In this document: piece after piece, positions 9,640-21,464 of the stretch
How positions within the stretch are numbered: the first letter of the stretch is position 1
How the letters are laid out: every line of letters starts with the position of its first letter
Source of the DNA: Morinoia aosen
Taxonomy: Eukaryota > Arthropoda > Malacostraca > Amphipoda > Talitridae
Reading direction: 5' to 3'
Length of the DNA: 64,000 bases
Assembly: GCA_030386875.1 (NCBI GenBank)
Contig: CM059579.1
Span: forward strand, 93,816,383-93,880,382
Notes under the pieces: model-generated
The model's input: the letters and a program-made list of their open reading frames with translations, nothing else
Databases searched by the model: none
What the model was told of the DNA's origin: nothing
Made by a program: the position numbers and the translations under genes

Positions 9640-10751
9640 CAGGGTTGCCATATTGGCCTTTTTAAGGCCAAATATCACAAATCTGGCTTTTTTTGCAAGC
9701 GTTTGGCTTCGTGATTATAAGTTTGGCCTTTTTCTAAAATTTGGCTTTATTCTGGCTTTCATAGTCATTTTCCGGTTTTTGTGCCGTACAAGGCGTAAAA
9801 CTGAAACGTGACAGTTGAACGCAGATCAGCTAGTCTCCAACAGGATCAGCTAGATCTTGCTGAATACTATAAAATCCTTTGCGAATATCAAATCAAGTAA
9901 TCAAAGGAGAATTTGCAGATTTGCACAGGCTGTATTTAGCTCAGGATTGTATCAACATTAGTGAGCCGCAGTACCGAAAAATTAGTATCATAGACTGGAA
10001 GCAGGAGGGCATTTGACGGTGTTGAGATTCCTAAAGACACCATGCAGTTTTGACTTGGTTAAAGAACTCTCAGGTTATGCGCTCATTGCCTGGTGACTCC
10101 CGCTAGCAATGCTATTGTTGGAAGAATGTTTCCTATGGTGATAGCAGTCAAAACAAAGCCCAACATTATAGATTGCGAACTGGAAAGCTAGATGAGAAAG
10201 TGCAAATCCGAGCACATCTCAACATTATTTCTTATGCTGTAAGGTCTTCAAAGTGGCCTCAAGAATGCAGCCTAATTTCAAATCGAGCATTTTTTATCAA
10301 ATGGAAATCAAGAAACTAGCTCTCTAGCTGCTTCTACCTCTCAAACTTCTGCTGAGGATGAAAAGTCAAAGTAATTTATGTTATTCCTTGAAGACTAGTG
10401 CAAGTTAGGTCTATTTTTCCTTTGTATTTAGATTTTTAATGGCTAGTAGAATTATGATACCTTGAAGCACGGGTCTCCAAACTACGGCCCGAGGCCAAAT
10501 CCGGCCCGCGACACTTAAAGGCGACCGCGTACTCTAGAAATTATAGCTAATGGCAGGAAAATCAATACTTTTTAGGCCCTTGGAACTTCCTGAAGCAATC
10601 AATATGGCCCTACGTCTGGCAAGTTTGGAGACCCCTGCTCCTATGGGCATCGACCTGCTATATTAGTATACCTATAAATAAATTTGGCATTTTTTGGCCT
10701 TTTTCTTGGTAAAATTTGGCCTAAAATTCATGTAGCCATCTGTCAACCCTG
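9640..10751. mobile_element. non-autonomous hAT element with perfect 8-bp TSD
   Basis: The left end CAGGGTTGCCATATTGGCC and the right end GGCC...CTGTCAACCCTG are imperfect inverted repeats of the hAT CAGGG type. The flanks CTTGAGAA at 9632-9639 and 10752-10759 are identical 8-mers, the hAT hallmark. Near both ends TTTGGCC/GGCCAAA motifs are repeated, probably as subterminal transposase binding sites. The 1112-bp interior has no transposase that I recognise. A smaller hAT-like MITE lies inside at 10468-10637. Confidence 0.8.
10468..10637. mobile_element. nested small hAT-like MITE
   Basis: The left end CACGGGTCTCCAAACTACGG and right end CAAGTTTGGAGACCCCTG are inverted repeats sharing GGGTCTCCAAACT. 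It is GC-rich in an AT-rich host. The 8 bases on each side (CCTTGAAG and CTCCTATG) do not match, so no target duplication is supported. Confidence 0.5.
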
Positions 10752-10759
10752 CTTGAGAA

Positions 10760-11120
10760 AGGGCATTATAACTGCGCAACACGTTTTGTCTGTGCGGACA
10801 TCGTCAGGCTTAGCTAGATATTTATAGGGTGGGTTCGCAACTACATGGATCGAATGCGCGTGCAGTGACTGCGTTTAACGCAGTGACCAGTTTAGCTTCG
10901 GTTCTAACGGGAAAGGCTGCTGTACAGTCATTGTAGTAAATCTTGGCAAATGGTGAGGCGGTTGAAGGAAGGTTGGTGAAATCGGGGCATACAGTTGTGG
11001 TCAAAACTATGTGTGGAGTTTTTAGGGTGCGCACATTTCCAGTATTTCGGTTATTGATAAACGGGTTTTTGTTTTGAATGAGAATTGCCGTGTTTGTTAG
11101 CCCTTCAACGCCCCGGCGGA
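10760..11120. other. unassigned, possible old repeat
   Basis: More GC than its surroundings. A 70-codon minus-strand ORF (10822-11034) contains IYYNDCTAAFPVRTEAKLV but I cannot assign it. The sequence lies between two hAT elements. Confidence 0.3.
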
Positions 11121-11275
11121 CTTAGTCCCAGGGCTCCCACTCTAAATTTTCAGATAAACCTAGATTGAACATGAAAAAAACCCAGATTCGTTCAAAAAAA
11201 CCTAGAAGTGTTTTTTAATGAGAAAAAAATAAAAGTTAACTTACGTGGATGAAAGCGATGATGTTAATGCAGATT

Positions 11276-13353
11276 TTATTCCTCTTCCTCCTCCCAACTC
11301 TCTTCTGCAGCGCAAATATTGACATTAAGATTACTTTTCTCTTGTGCAAGGCGCTTCACGTAACGCTGGTGACATACTCCGTTGATGACATCGCTTACTA
11401 ATTCCGGTTTAGGTTGCCAACCATGACAGGTTTTCTCACTCCTCGACAATGCTTGTTTTGCCAACAACCTATCCTTAACAGTGTCTGTTTTCAGCGAGTT
11501 GGTTTGTTTTGTTTTGACATGATTCACAAGTGAAAATATTCTTTCTACTGACGCGGATGAGTGTGGCAGAACAGTTAGGTTGGTCATGAAGTCCGAAAGT
11601 ATTCCGAATTTTGAATTGCCTAATCCGTCTTTGATCTCACGCAGAGAGTACCAGAAATCAGGTATAGATTTATTCGACACCGACACGTCTTTGAATTGTC
11701 GGAATAGCCTCCACTCGTCGTCCAGATGATCTAGTTGATCTTCAGGCACAAGATGGGGGAAATGTAGGGCTACCTTCATTAATGAATTTGGAGATTTTGT
11801 GAGATCTTGAGCTACAGCGGGATCTAAAATGCCCAAGCTGGCAACAACTCCTTCTTCCTCCAGTGGAAATCGTTTTTTCATTTGCACACTTAGGGTCACC
11901 AAGATTTTCAAGCAATGATTCCTAAACCTCGTTTCACCGTCTTTTCCAATTGGCGTCAGGGCCAACAGCTTCATGCATCGACCACCCAAATACAAATCGT
12001 TGAGTTGCTTGTGCAACTGTTTGTTATTTGGGTCAATATCAGATGTTTTTGTATTACTAATAATCTCTTCTTTGCTAAAACAGCTCAAAATATTTCTATA
12101 TTCAGAGCACACCATTGAATGCAGCACATGAAGTCTGAAGTGCTCGGATTGAAATTCAACATTCAAAGTATTAATTTTTTCTAATATATAGTTCAAAAAG
12201 AGAAGCATATGCTTGGTTCCGATATTTGTCATAGTTTTGTAGAGACCGTTTGCTCCATCAATCTTGTCAACCTTGGATTCAGATTGAAAATAAAGTTGCA
12301 ATGCATCCCATTGCTCAAGAATTGATTTGATGACGTTTCCACGAGATAACCAACGAGTCTGCGCCAGTTTAGGTATTTTGTGGTTTTCCGTCTTCGCGAC
12401 ATCTTGCATGAGAGTGAAATCTTTTATTCGCTTGCTGCTACGTGAGAAATAAGAGGAAATATCCTTTATAAAAACTTCAAGGTATGATGGGAATACGTTG
12501 ACTGCATAACTTGCACACAATGCGAATGAGTGGCACACGCAACCCATTACGAAAAGCGATGGAACATCTTTTTCAACAGCGCTTGAAATCCACTCTTGTT
12601 TCCCATCATCGTTGTACAATTATCACTTCCGCAGCCTACAATGTTACACATAGGGATGCCTTTCTCATTAAGAGTTTTTTTAACCGATTCATATAATCCT
12701 TCGGCCGTTCCATTGTCAACAGAAACGGTCTCCAGTAAACTGTCAACCACGTCGCTTCTTTGAACATCAAAATATCTAACAACGATAGCCAAAACGTGAG
12801 AAACAGAAATATCCGTGCTCTCATCAATAATTATTGAGAATTTACATTTTTTGCAAATATCAGCAATGTCCAGTTTTTCATGGTAAGCAATTCCTTCTCG
12901 AATGAGATAAGATGCTTTTGTTGCTTGCATTTTAACCCCTTTAGCAATAGTGCTGTCAGGAAAGGCTTTCTTACACACTTCTATCAAATGATCAGTGTGA
13001 GCAAATGGCATATGATGCTCGGCAATGAAAGCAGAGATCATCAGTTCTGCCTTTGCCACCTCCTCGTTTTCTGTAAGCTTCGGTTTCTTGAAAAATACAT
13101 CCAACTTCGTCGTTGACTTCGCACATTTCATGTTATTCTCGTGTTTAGCAGTCTTACTATGCGCTAACAACATTGACTTATTTGCATTTCTTATTTTTGT
13201 ATCACAGCATTCGCAGTAACTACAGCCTTTTTCGCTTGGATCTTCTTTAAGCCACATTTTCAAGTTCTCGTCCTTCAACCATTCTTCTTTAAAAGATTGT
13301 TTATACCACTTTTTAGCCATCTTTTTTGGAGGGCTAGCCATTTTGAACACCAC
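11276..13353 (-). pseudogene. hAT transposase, one frameshift
   Basis: Two overlapping minus-strand frames make one protein of roughly 690 residues. The first part (13353-12547, 268 codons) has a Lys-rich N-terminus, a BED/TTF-like zinc finger around CSYCECCDTKI...H...H, and the first catalytic aspartate in SIIIDESTDIS. The second part (12619-11276, 447 codons) has CHSFALC, RWLSRGNVIKSI and the C-terminal hATC dimerisation region with SSASVERIFSLVNHVK, containing the catalytic glutamate. The frames meet at an A-run on the coding strand (complement of 12569-12573): one missing A moves ...ALLKK out of frame with the expected DVPSLFVMGC. It resembles the ZNF862/ZBED-like metazoan hAT transposases. 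All expected domains are present, so inactivation looks recent, or it may be a homopolymer error. Confidence 0.88.
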
Positions 13354-13429
13354 TGCGGCTGAAATATGAAAATTAAATATCTATAATAAATTTTTACATG
13401 CACTTTTAAATAATGCACTATAAGTTTTA

Positions 13430-13613
13430 AGCGGCCCATAGACGATCAATTTGATTGTCAGTATCATTGACTCAATATATTAATGAAATTATTTTTGCCC
13501 ACGAAGTCAATTAATTGACGGTCGACAATCAAGCTCACACACGATCAATTAAATTGTCAATATTCATCATTGTCAATTATATTGACCATAAAATTGATCG
13601 TTTATGGGCCGCT
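13430..13613. mobile_element. 184-bp MITE, TTA duplication
   Basis: The terminal inverted repeats AGCGGCCCATAGACGATCAA and its near complement TTGATCGTTTATGGGCCGCT span about 30 bp, and the flanks are TTA (13427-13429 and 13614-13616). The TTA duplication suggests PIF/Harbinger mobilisation. It lies just upstream of the hAT transposase start and therefore inserted after the hAT element. Confidence 0.8.
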
Positions 13614-14025
13614 TTAGTCACAATCAGTCACGTCACTGCAACGAGCCATGTAAATCGAAGAAACACAACTTACTCAGCTCACGTAGAACTGAACTGGCGC
13701 GCCGGTTAATCGCGGCTTGGTCGGACGTGCAAGTTCGTTTGCTACTCGTTCGTTACGCGTTTTAACGGGCGAAAAACGGATTAAACACTTTCTACCCCAT
13801 CCGATTGGCTTAGTTATGTATATGATATGCTTCTGCATGCGGTGTAGATTCAAAAATTCTTAACTGCATTGTTCAATTTATTCGAGTTAATGATGAATTT
13901 ACTGTTTGACTCGAAAAAACCCAGATTTAGCGAAATTTTCAAAATTTAAACCTAGCAGCCCAGGAGAGGTCTAAAAAACCAAGATCTGGGTGGAAAAACC
14001 CATGAGTGGGAGCCCTGCTTAGTCC

Positions 14026-15377
14026 ACTTCTGCAAGTGGCCTCAACATACTGTATTTCTATTTTAATTTGTTGTCTAGCGTGCTCTTTACAGTTCACTGT
14101 CGAGTGGCCGTTCCTTCCTCATTCTAATGTCGCTCACTACCTGATGCCAGAGTAAGTCTAATGATGGTGGTTATAATGACGGTGGTACGAGTAGAAAAAT
14201 GCTGACGTTAAAAGGTTAAGTGGTAAACAATTGAAATAAAAAGAAAAGTTTTGTTTCTATTTCTTTCCTGGCCTGTGCGAATTTTGTTGCAATTGAGTTT
14301 TGTGGCAACCCGTCGTTCTTTGCGCCAGGTTAGGAGTTAATTCGCGTAATGAGCTCTCATTGAATTGGTGCACGAGAACACCTAGGTATTTTGTTTAGCG
14401 TATTTGTAAACTTGTTTTTTTTTTATCGAAAAGTATAATCGAGATTTGATGGCTGGTTAATGGTTCTGGGAAAATAACGGATATCCGTTGTCGTTTATTG
14501 CGTAGAAATAATTAATAAAATTAAACATTCATAAAAAGTTACGAGCTCTTGGAAAGGTCCGTGAAAAGTTGCCTCACCTGTGGAAGCGCTTTATAAATGG
14601 AAATAATTGATGCAGAACCAGGATGGAAATCTACACAAACTCTGTTCTCTGAACGGTCATTGCGAGCAATGACATAGACTGTAAGAATGGAATACACAGA
14701 ATGCGGTCACAGAAACGAGCAAAGTGGCCAATTCTTGGGCCCCCCCCCCCCCAAGTTCTCTGCCGTTAAACACGAATCAGGTGCCAAACGTATATAATAT
14801 TCAATTTTCACGCTCAAGCTCCAATACATCCATGCTAACACGATATCTGTGAACATGGCAGTTACGCAAAATGTAGTCCCATTGTTTGTCAGTTTTGTTC
14901 GCTTGATCCTTATTGACGTCAATATGCTGACTACTTATGAGGCACGAGGCAATGCTGGCAGCAGCATAATCTTGACGAAAACTCTACAGTGAAGCTTTAA
15001 ATTTTCATTTGGCTGCTGGGTTTGTTAGAAACGAATCAAGGTGTAGACAATGAAACGTACCGAAGGTAGAATTCAAATTAGGAAGCTGATGATAAAAAAA
15101 CGAAGAGAAAAGAAACAGGTGAGAAAAGAGGCCTCATTCTGATAGGAAGGAAATCACTTCACATGAAAAATACAGTATGCGTTAACTGGCAGTAACAAAG
15201 CATTTCGTTACTTCTAAGTCAAAACTTGCAATTAAGCATTAAACTAATTGAAATCACTTAATTTTACACTAGACCTTTATGGCTAATAAAAGCTAATCTA
15301 ATTAGCTGGTCCGATTAATGCACGGACAACTAAACGTTTTATCTCATTTTAATATTTCGTTTCATCGGGGTGCTTAC
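14026..15377. other. no recognisable gene or repeat
   Basis: AT-rich, with a C homopolymer near 14741-14754. Short ORFs only. It separates the hAT element from the Harbinger cluster. Confidence 0.4.
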
Positions 15378-15496
15378 ATCTTCCTTTCCTGGCCTTGCAA
15401 GCGATGACACCAGAGGAAATCCAGGTTGTGGCCGTGTAACGCCGCCTGAACTTGGCCTTCACTGAGCATCTTGGTGATGATCACCTGACTGAGCTG
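15378..15496 (-). CDS. putative isolated exon, unknown protein
   Basis: On the minus strand a 119-base segment lies between a pyrimidine-rich acceptor (TTCACCTCCATTTACCAG) and a donor (GTAAGC). It is open throughout, with LSQVIITKMLSEGQVQAALH and then GHNLDFLWCHRLQGQE, and it is richer in GC than its surroundings. The plus strand has a stop in the equivalent frame. I do not recognise the protein. No partner exons are visible, and a Harbinger element begins 37 bases beyond its acceptor side. Confidence 0.3.
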
Positions 15497-15567
15497 CTGG
15501 TAAATGGAGGTGAAGATAAAAACTGTAGTGTTAAGGCGCGTACTTACTTGTAGACATGTTGCGCGAT

Positions 15568-15755
15568 GTGTCTATAGACCGTCTACAGACATGTCTATAG
15601 ACCGTTTACAGACATGTCTATAGACCGTCTACAGACATGTCTATAGACCGTTTACAGACATGTCTATAGACCGTCTACAGACATGTCTATAGACCGTTTA
15701 CAGGCATGTCTATAGACCGTTTACAGACATGTCTATAGACCGTCTATGGACTCCG
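15568..15755 (+). repeat. 23-bp subterminal tandem repeats
   Basis: About eight copies of a 23-bp unit beginning GTCTATAGACCGT, separated by TACAGACAT. Successive copies mostly alternate CCGTCTA and CCGTTTA, giving a partial 46-bp higher-order period. The repeats sit directly inside the left terminus of the Harbinger element, where transposase binding sites often lie. Each unit contains the palindrome GTCTATAGAC. Confidence 0.8.
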
Positions 15756-15819
15756 GTTTTGCCTCGTCTAGCGTCCACACTACGATTTGAATTTCTCGTC
15801 TAATCTTTGACAGTGAGTC

Positions 15820-16250
15820 ATGGAGAACATTGCTTTGTGCAGAGTAAGTTCATGCTTTGCGATAATTGCTAGTGAAAGAACGAGAAAACGTAAACGTTGG
15901 TGGAGTCGCGAAGTGTTCGCAGAAGGACCTAGTTTCGGAATTTCATTATTGAAAGAATTAAGACTGGAAGACGCCATGAGTTTTCGAAATTTCGCACGAC
16001 TAACCCCTTCTGATTTCGAAGATTTGCTTCTGATGGTTGGTGGACTGATAACGAAAAAGAATACAAACTTTAGATAATCTACCCCAGCTTCACTTCGACT
16101 AGCAGTCACACTGCGTTTCTTAGCAAGTGGAGACTCTTTTACGAACCTCATGTGTACCTTGAGAATATCTTAGCAGGCAATATCGCAAATGGTACCAGAG
16201 GTTTGCGAAGTAATTATCTCATCATTAAAGCAACATGTAAAGGTATGTAT
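15820..16250 (+). pseudogene. HARBI1-like Harbinger transposase, N-terminal fragment
   Basis: The frame runs from about 15820 with RKRKRWWSREVFAEGPSFGI, then LLKELRLEDAMSFRNFARL, a stop at 16075-16077, and then STPASLRLAVTLRFLASGDS in the same frame. A second stop follows after TLRIS, and the fragment ends with QMVPEVCEVIISSLKQHV. The succession of WW/W region, LEDxxxFxNFxRL and LAxTLRFLASGDSF is typical of the helical N-terminal half of PIF/Harbinger transposases. The DDE nuclease half is absent, replaced by the inserted LINE. Two stops make it non-functional. Confidence 0.8.
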
Positions 16251-16430
16251 AAAACACGAATTTACATTAAACGAATGAATTTATTTAGGTTTTCGAATAC
16301 GCTCCGCACTCGTGCATATCTTGCAGAAAAAAATGCCCATGGCCCATGATAACTCACGTATCTCATTATTAAAAAAACATTAGTCAGGGCTTAAGTTGCT
16401 CAGTATAAAAATTCAGACTGCAAAAGCACT

Positions 16431-18112
16431 TTTGACAACCCCACAAAAATGGCGAATGGCTTTAACACTTTCTTCTCAAAAGTTGGCGAAGATGTTTTCA
16501 ATGAAGTACCCACATCTACAGGGGCAAATCTGAGCGATGTTTCATCCCCAAATAGTAGCAACAAGTGGAGACCAAAGCCAGTTAGCGTCATAGCGATACG
16601 AAAAATCTTATACTCACTAAAGAATACTAAAGCGACTGGACATGATGGCATAAGCCTCCACCATATAAAAGACAGCTTCCCTGTCACAGCACCCCTTATT
16701 CGCTTGATAATAAATACATCTATAGCCACAAACAAATTTCCCGATCAATGGAAACTGTCCATCATTAAGCCATTACATAAATCTGGTGATATCGACATAG
16801 CGTCAAACAACAGACCAATCAGTCTCCTGCCTGTTATGTCCAAAATATTAGAAAAAGTAATAACAAACCAGCTCTCGTCTTACATAGACGAGTCACATCT
16901 ACTGCATCGCAATCAATATGCTTACAGAAGGAATACCAGTACTCAGGACGCCCTGTTAAACATAACATAAAAAATTTACAATGATATCGACCAAAAAAAA
17001 TTAACTCTCTTACTATTGCTTGATCTCTCCAAAGCTTTCGACAGTGTTGAGCATAAGAAATTTCTACAAAAAATTTCAAACCTCAGAATGAACACTCAGT
17101 GGTTTGAAAGCTACCTACTAAACCGCTCTCATGCAGTGTGATTGAATAACAAAATGTCATCATTCATACCAAATAATTTTGGCGTTCCTCAAGGTTCAAA
17201 CATCGGCCCACTCCTATTTTCAATTTTCAACAATGATTTCCCCACCATGTCGGCAAACACAAAAACCTCAATGTATGCTGATGACGTACAAATTGCTATG
17301 ACAAGCTCAACAGCGGATTTAAAAGAAACCCAAGCCAACGCTGACAACCTTCTGAGAAATTTGAAATAGTGGTATGACCATAATGGCCTCAAACTTAACT
17401 CAAGTAAAACGCAATGCATTATTTTTGGAACACAGCATGCGACTGAAAAATTACCACCATTCAAGCTAACATTTGGAGACGATACAATTGAACTAGTAGA
17501 TAAGGTTAAAAATCTGGGTGTTTGGTTTGACAGAAATATGACTTTCAATTCACACGTCGAAACAATGTGCAACAAAATTAACGGAACCTTAATGTTCTTT
17601 CATCGCATTAAGAACACACTTGACGAAAAATCTAGATTATTAGTGATTCAGTCTTTAGTTTTATCGCGTCTGGACTACTGCAGTCTTGTGTGGGGAGATT
17701 TACCTCAATGTCGTCAGGAAGAGTTGCAAAAATGTATAAACTTCACCGCCAAAGTAGTATGCAAAGGAAATTTCAATAAATACGATCATGTCACCCCTCT
17801 TTTAAGAAAACTCGACTGGATCCAATACCGAACAGATTCATGATCCAAAAAGCTCGACGAATATTCTCCTCTCTGTACCTCCCCCAAAGTAATGCAGAGG
17901 TGGTAAAATTTTTTCCATCTAATATCCCAAACAAAAGACCAAATCGGAGGAACGATGTTTTAGTCAGTTACCGTTCATCTAACGTGGGACAAAAAGCTCT
18001 CTCAGTTTCTGGAGCTTTTTTGTGGAACAAGCTTCCCCAGCATATCAAAAACTTTAAAACTGTAAAAGAATTTAGAGTAAATGTGTCACGTCATTTTTCA
18101 TCTCTGTCATAG
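16431..18112 (+). pseudogene. LINE family A reverse transcriptase, multiply broken
   Basis: The reading frame begins in the pre-RT linker (MANGFNTFFSKVGEDVF), then KATGHDGISLHHIKD, then the RT fingers and palm: LLLLDLSKAFDSVEH, FGVPQGSNIGPLL and the catalytic MYADDVQIAM. The C-terminal part has SRLDYCSLVWGDLP, KYDHVTPLLRKLDW and a final VSGAFLWNKLPQHIKN block. In-frame stops fall near 16968, 17140 and 17367, and a frameshift lies at about 17840. The C-terminal motifs resemble CR1/L2/Jockey-group APE-type LINEs; I cannot fix the clade. It is non-autonomous as it stands. Confidence 0.8.
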
Positions 18113-20417
18113 GGCCTGTAGCATTTCGGTGTGAACTTCCCATCTATCAGAAATTTCAATTTTCCTGAAATTTCTGTTAGAAAATTAGAAACTATTTCAT
18201 TTTACGTTTGCTAAGCCATTCGTATATTCATCTTACTTATTTCTGTCGACAACAATGAGCACCACAGCCTCAGTTCAATGCAGCAGAACGAACGTTCTTT
18301 CCATAATTAGGGGTATTTCCTCATCTTTATTTTGTTATTTCTTTCTCTTTTCTGTATTAATATTTAACGTCCGTATGACAAATATACCATGAAAAACATT
18401 TTGTGTGTACACCAATAAACAGGTTTATAGATGTGAGGGTTATGCAAAGTTTTTAATGAATTAAATTTTGGCTAACGTTGTCTCGCTAAATCAAAATCAT
18501 TCCCGAAGATGTTTTCAATCGATTTTCGGCTGAGCAGGGGGGAGGGGGTAATTCAAGCATTTCATTTAGTCTTTTTATTTATTTTCCGTGTGTTCAGCGC
18601 ACACTAGCACTGAACTTTCAAATCGGAAAAAACTCTAAATTTCTGTAATTAGAATTATCACTTTGGATCATTGCCTAATCTACCTATATGTGCCAAATTT
18701 TGTGAATATTCTCCACTCAGATGTGATATCCGGCCACAATGTTACTCCATTTTATCCCATGTACACATGTCCGTATAATGCTGAAGAGTTGTGTTGTTTC
18801 TTGACTGTAACCTGAGTTTTCTTAAAAATTTCTATAAAGAAATTAAAAACCAGTTCATTTTCATGTTTTTCGAAGTCTTCTTTTCCTTTTAGTTATTTTT
18901 TTTGCGAAAAATTTCTTATGATTACAGTGAGCTCAACTGTTTTTTTCTGTGTAGTAGATGGTAGGTTGTTTTTATCTTTTTATTTTATGTTTGTATTTTT
19001 TTTCTTATATTTCATTTTCAATAAGTATATATAATAACATGTGTGTGTACGTGTGTAAGTATATATATGTATCTACATAAATAGATATACATGTTTCTAT
19101 TTCATTTCTTTACGCAAAAACCATCCGGTTCATAAATTTTATTGCACTAGCGAAATGATTCAAAAATAGATCTATCACCTCCCTAGAGGGCGTTTCTGTG
19201 AATCGGATTAATGACAAATATAATTAATGAAATAAAGTGCAGTGTGAGCATATGAATCGTGGTAAAATTATATTTTCTGTCCGTATGTTGTACAAACTAT
19301 AAATTTTGATGTTGAGTATATGTTTATTTACCCATTTCTGCCAATATTTTGTAGATATTTGTCAATCATGAGTGGTAACCGGCTTACACTGTATCTCCAT
19401 TTTATCCCATGTACCCATGCCCGCATGATGTGGTGAATATCGAGAAGATATGAAATATGTTCTTTCCCCTCGGCGGTAACTTGAGTTTTCTTAAAATTTC
19501 TTTTAAGAAATTAAAAAACCATTCCATTTATACGTATTTCGAAATCCTTTTTCTATTCCTTATCTTTCCTCATGTTATTTTTTACGATTCATCAGAGCTT
19601 CGGCTGTCATTTTAAATATAGAAAGAGCAAGATTATTTTTCATGTTTATTAGCATTTTTCTTTTATTCAATTTCAATACGTATATATATATGAATATGTG
19701 TGTTGGTGTGTCCGTGAGTGTGTATGTGTGCGCACGCAAACATAAATGTCTACGTATCAGTGTACACATGCACTCGTTCGCACATATATATGCGCACTTG
19801 TACATATTATGTTTCTATTTCTACTTTTTGCGTAAAAAGCAAAACCTCAGGACACATTACATTTTACCTAAAGCTCTGCGATCAGTTAACACTGAGCCAA
19901 ATTCCAGAAATAAACAAATTGATTGCGCTTGCTTAATGATTAATAAATCGATCTATCACGACCCCGAAGGGTTCGAAGGGCATTTCTGTGAATAGGAGAA
20001 ATCAAAAGTATAAACAGACAAATGAAATAAAGCGTTCTTGCAAAAATTATCTCTATATTTGTATGCCGAATAAGCCATGCATTTCATTTTTGAGTGTAAG
20101 TTTGTTTACGCATTTCTAGATGTGCGTGCTGTGTTTCGCGATGTTCTTTATAAATTACCTCGTGACTAACCTTTTCTCAATACTTGATTGTCATTTACGA
20201 TGGTGTTTCAATCTGCTCCGTTATAGTGTTTTTGTATTTTTCCTACTTCGATGATCTTATAAATAATTCGAATACTACTAAAGAATTCTTCGAAACTCCC
20301 AAGTTCTTAGTTGAAATTATCGAAGTAGGAAAAAGAAGAGAAGGGGCGCTATGCCGGAATCTCTTGGAGTATAAAATATCCAAGAGATGATATTTTTCAT
20401 TTCTCATTCAACTACCC

Positions 20418-20790
20418 TTGACAGAGACAGACTATTGGCACGCCACGTATGGTTTGTCTATTAGTACGCCTAGTATATTTTGTTCATTAATATGCCTCGT
20501 ATGGTCTATCTATTTGTACACCTCTGATAGCTTGTCTATTAGTACACCTCGTATAGTTTGCCTATTATTATGCCTCGTATGGCTTATCTATTTGTACACA
20601 TCGGATGGTTTGTCAATTATTACTCCTAGTATAGAACTTTTGTTAGACTATTAGCACACCGCGAATGGTTTGTCTATTAGTACGTCTCGTATATTTTGTC
20701 AATTAATATGCCTCGTATGGTCTATCTATTTGTACACCTCGGATGGTTTGTCAATTAGTACTCCTCGTATGGAACATTTGTTTTAGGATG
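20418..20790 (+). repeat. about 30-bp repeats in LINE A 3' end
   Basis: Tandem degenerate units of a GTCTATTAGTACGCCTCGTA type. The same repeats occur, inverted, near 54830-55310 and 57210-57620, so the array is part of the element rather than local sequence. Confidence 0.7.
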
Positions 20791-21464
20791 TCCTATATTA
20801 AGAAATTTTTAAAAGCCAATATGTTGGCATGTATCTCATGTGGCAACTTGGAAGTAAACATTTTTTCTTTCTTTCTTTAAAATAGGTGACTCTAACTCGA
20901 ATGATTTAATGGTAACATACCGGTTGGGTATTAAAAGTACAAAAGATTTTACTGTCTATAACAGTTAATTTTTCGTAGAAAAGCAACATGTTATGTTGAC
21001 GTTCAGTGTTTCTTTGTTCTTAATATTCCAGTACAATCGTAGATCTTGAGCAAGAAAGCAAGCAAGATAGTGAAAGCAGAAATTGGGGCTAATTATACTC
21101 TCAGCCCGTAGTAATAAAAACAAATAAGAAGAAAATTCGAATGGACGAATCTAACTTCAGTTGTATGATGAACCAAGGTCCTCTACTTTCTCATCCAAAT
21201 ATGCTACTAACAACTTTTCTAACATCGCTTTTCATGAACAAACTCACAAGTTTCAAGCATTATTGTTCTAATTACATATTGGTACAGGTGTTCGTGCACT
21301 ACAGGAATTCTTGCAAATCATTGATACCTTCAACCCTTAATTCTGACTGCTGCTGAAATGAAACAGGTGATGTATTGGGATTTGCAGAATAACTGTCTTG
21401 CGAATCGTCTGACAATGGGGAATGTAATGGGTTACATCTTACAAGAAAACAATTTATAAATAGC

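Larger units (their letters stand above)
11129..14017 (-). mobile_element. near-complete hAT transposon
   Basis: The ends CAGGGCTCCCACTC and GAGTGGGAGCCCTG are inverted repeats. Identical 8-bp flanks CTTAGTCC lie at 11121-11128 and 14018-14025. Degenerate AAACCTAGA/CCCAGATT motifs recur inside both ends. The 2889-bp element carries one transposase gene on the minus strand (11276-13353). A 184-bp MITE at 13430-13613 sits in its promoter-proximal region. This is the youngest-looking DNA transposon in the window: its duplication is intact and the transposase has a single frame break. Confidence 0.9.
16400..20884 (+). mobile_element. LINE family A, 5'-truncated, with long 3' tail
   Basis: This is a non-LTR retrotransposon copy inside the Harbinger element. 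It has a reverse-transcriptase region (about 16431-18112) and an unusually long 3' region of roughly 2.75 kb ending in a TTTCTTTC-rich tail. The same 3' region occurs in two minus-strand copies at 54721-57002 and 57096-58545, which defines the element's end. The tail region contains two diverged copies of a roughly 700-bp module (each with a TTTTATCCCATGTAC-like block, then a GAGTTTTCTTAAAA block) and an array of about 30-bp repeats. No endonuclease domain is present. Confidence 0.75.
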
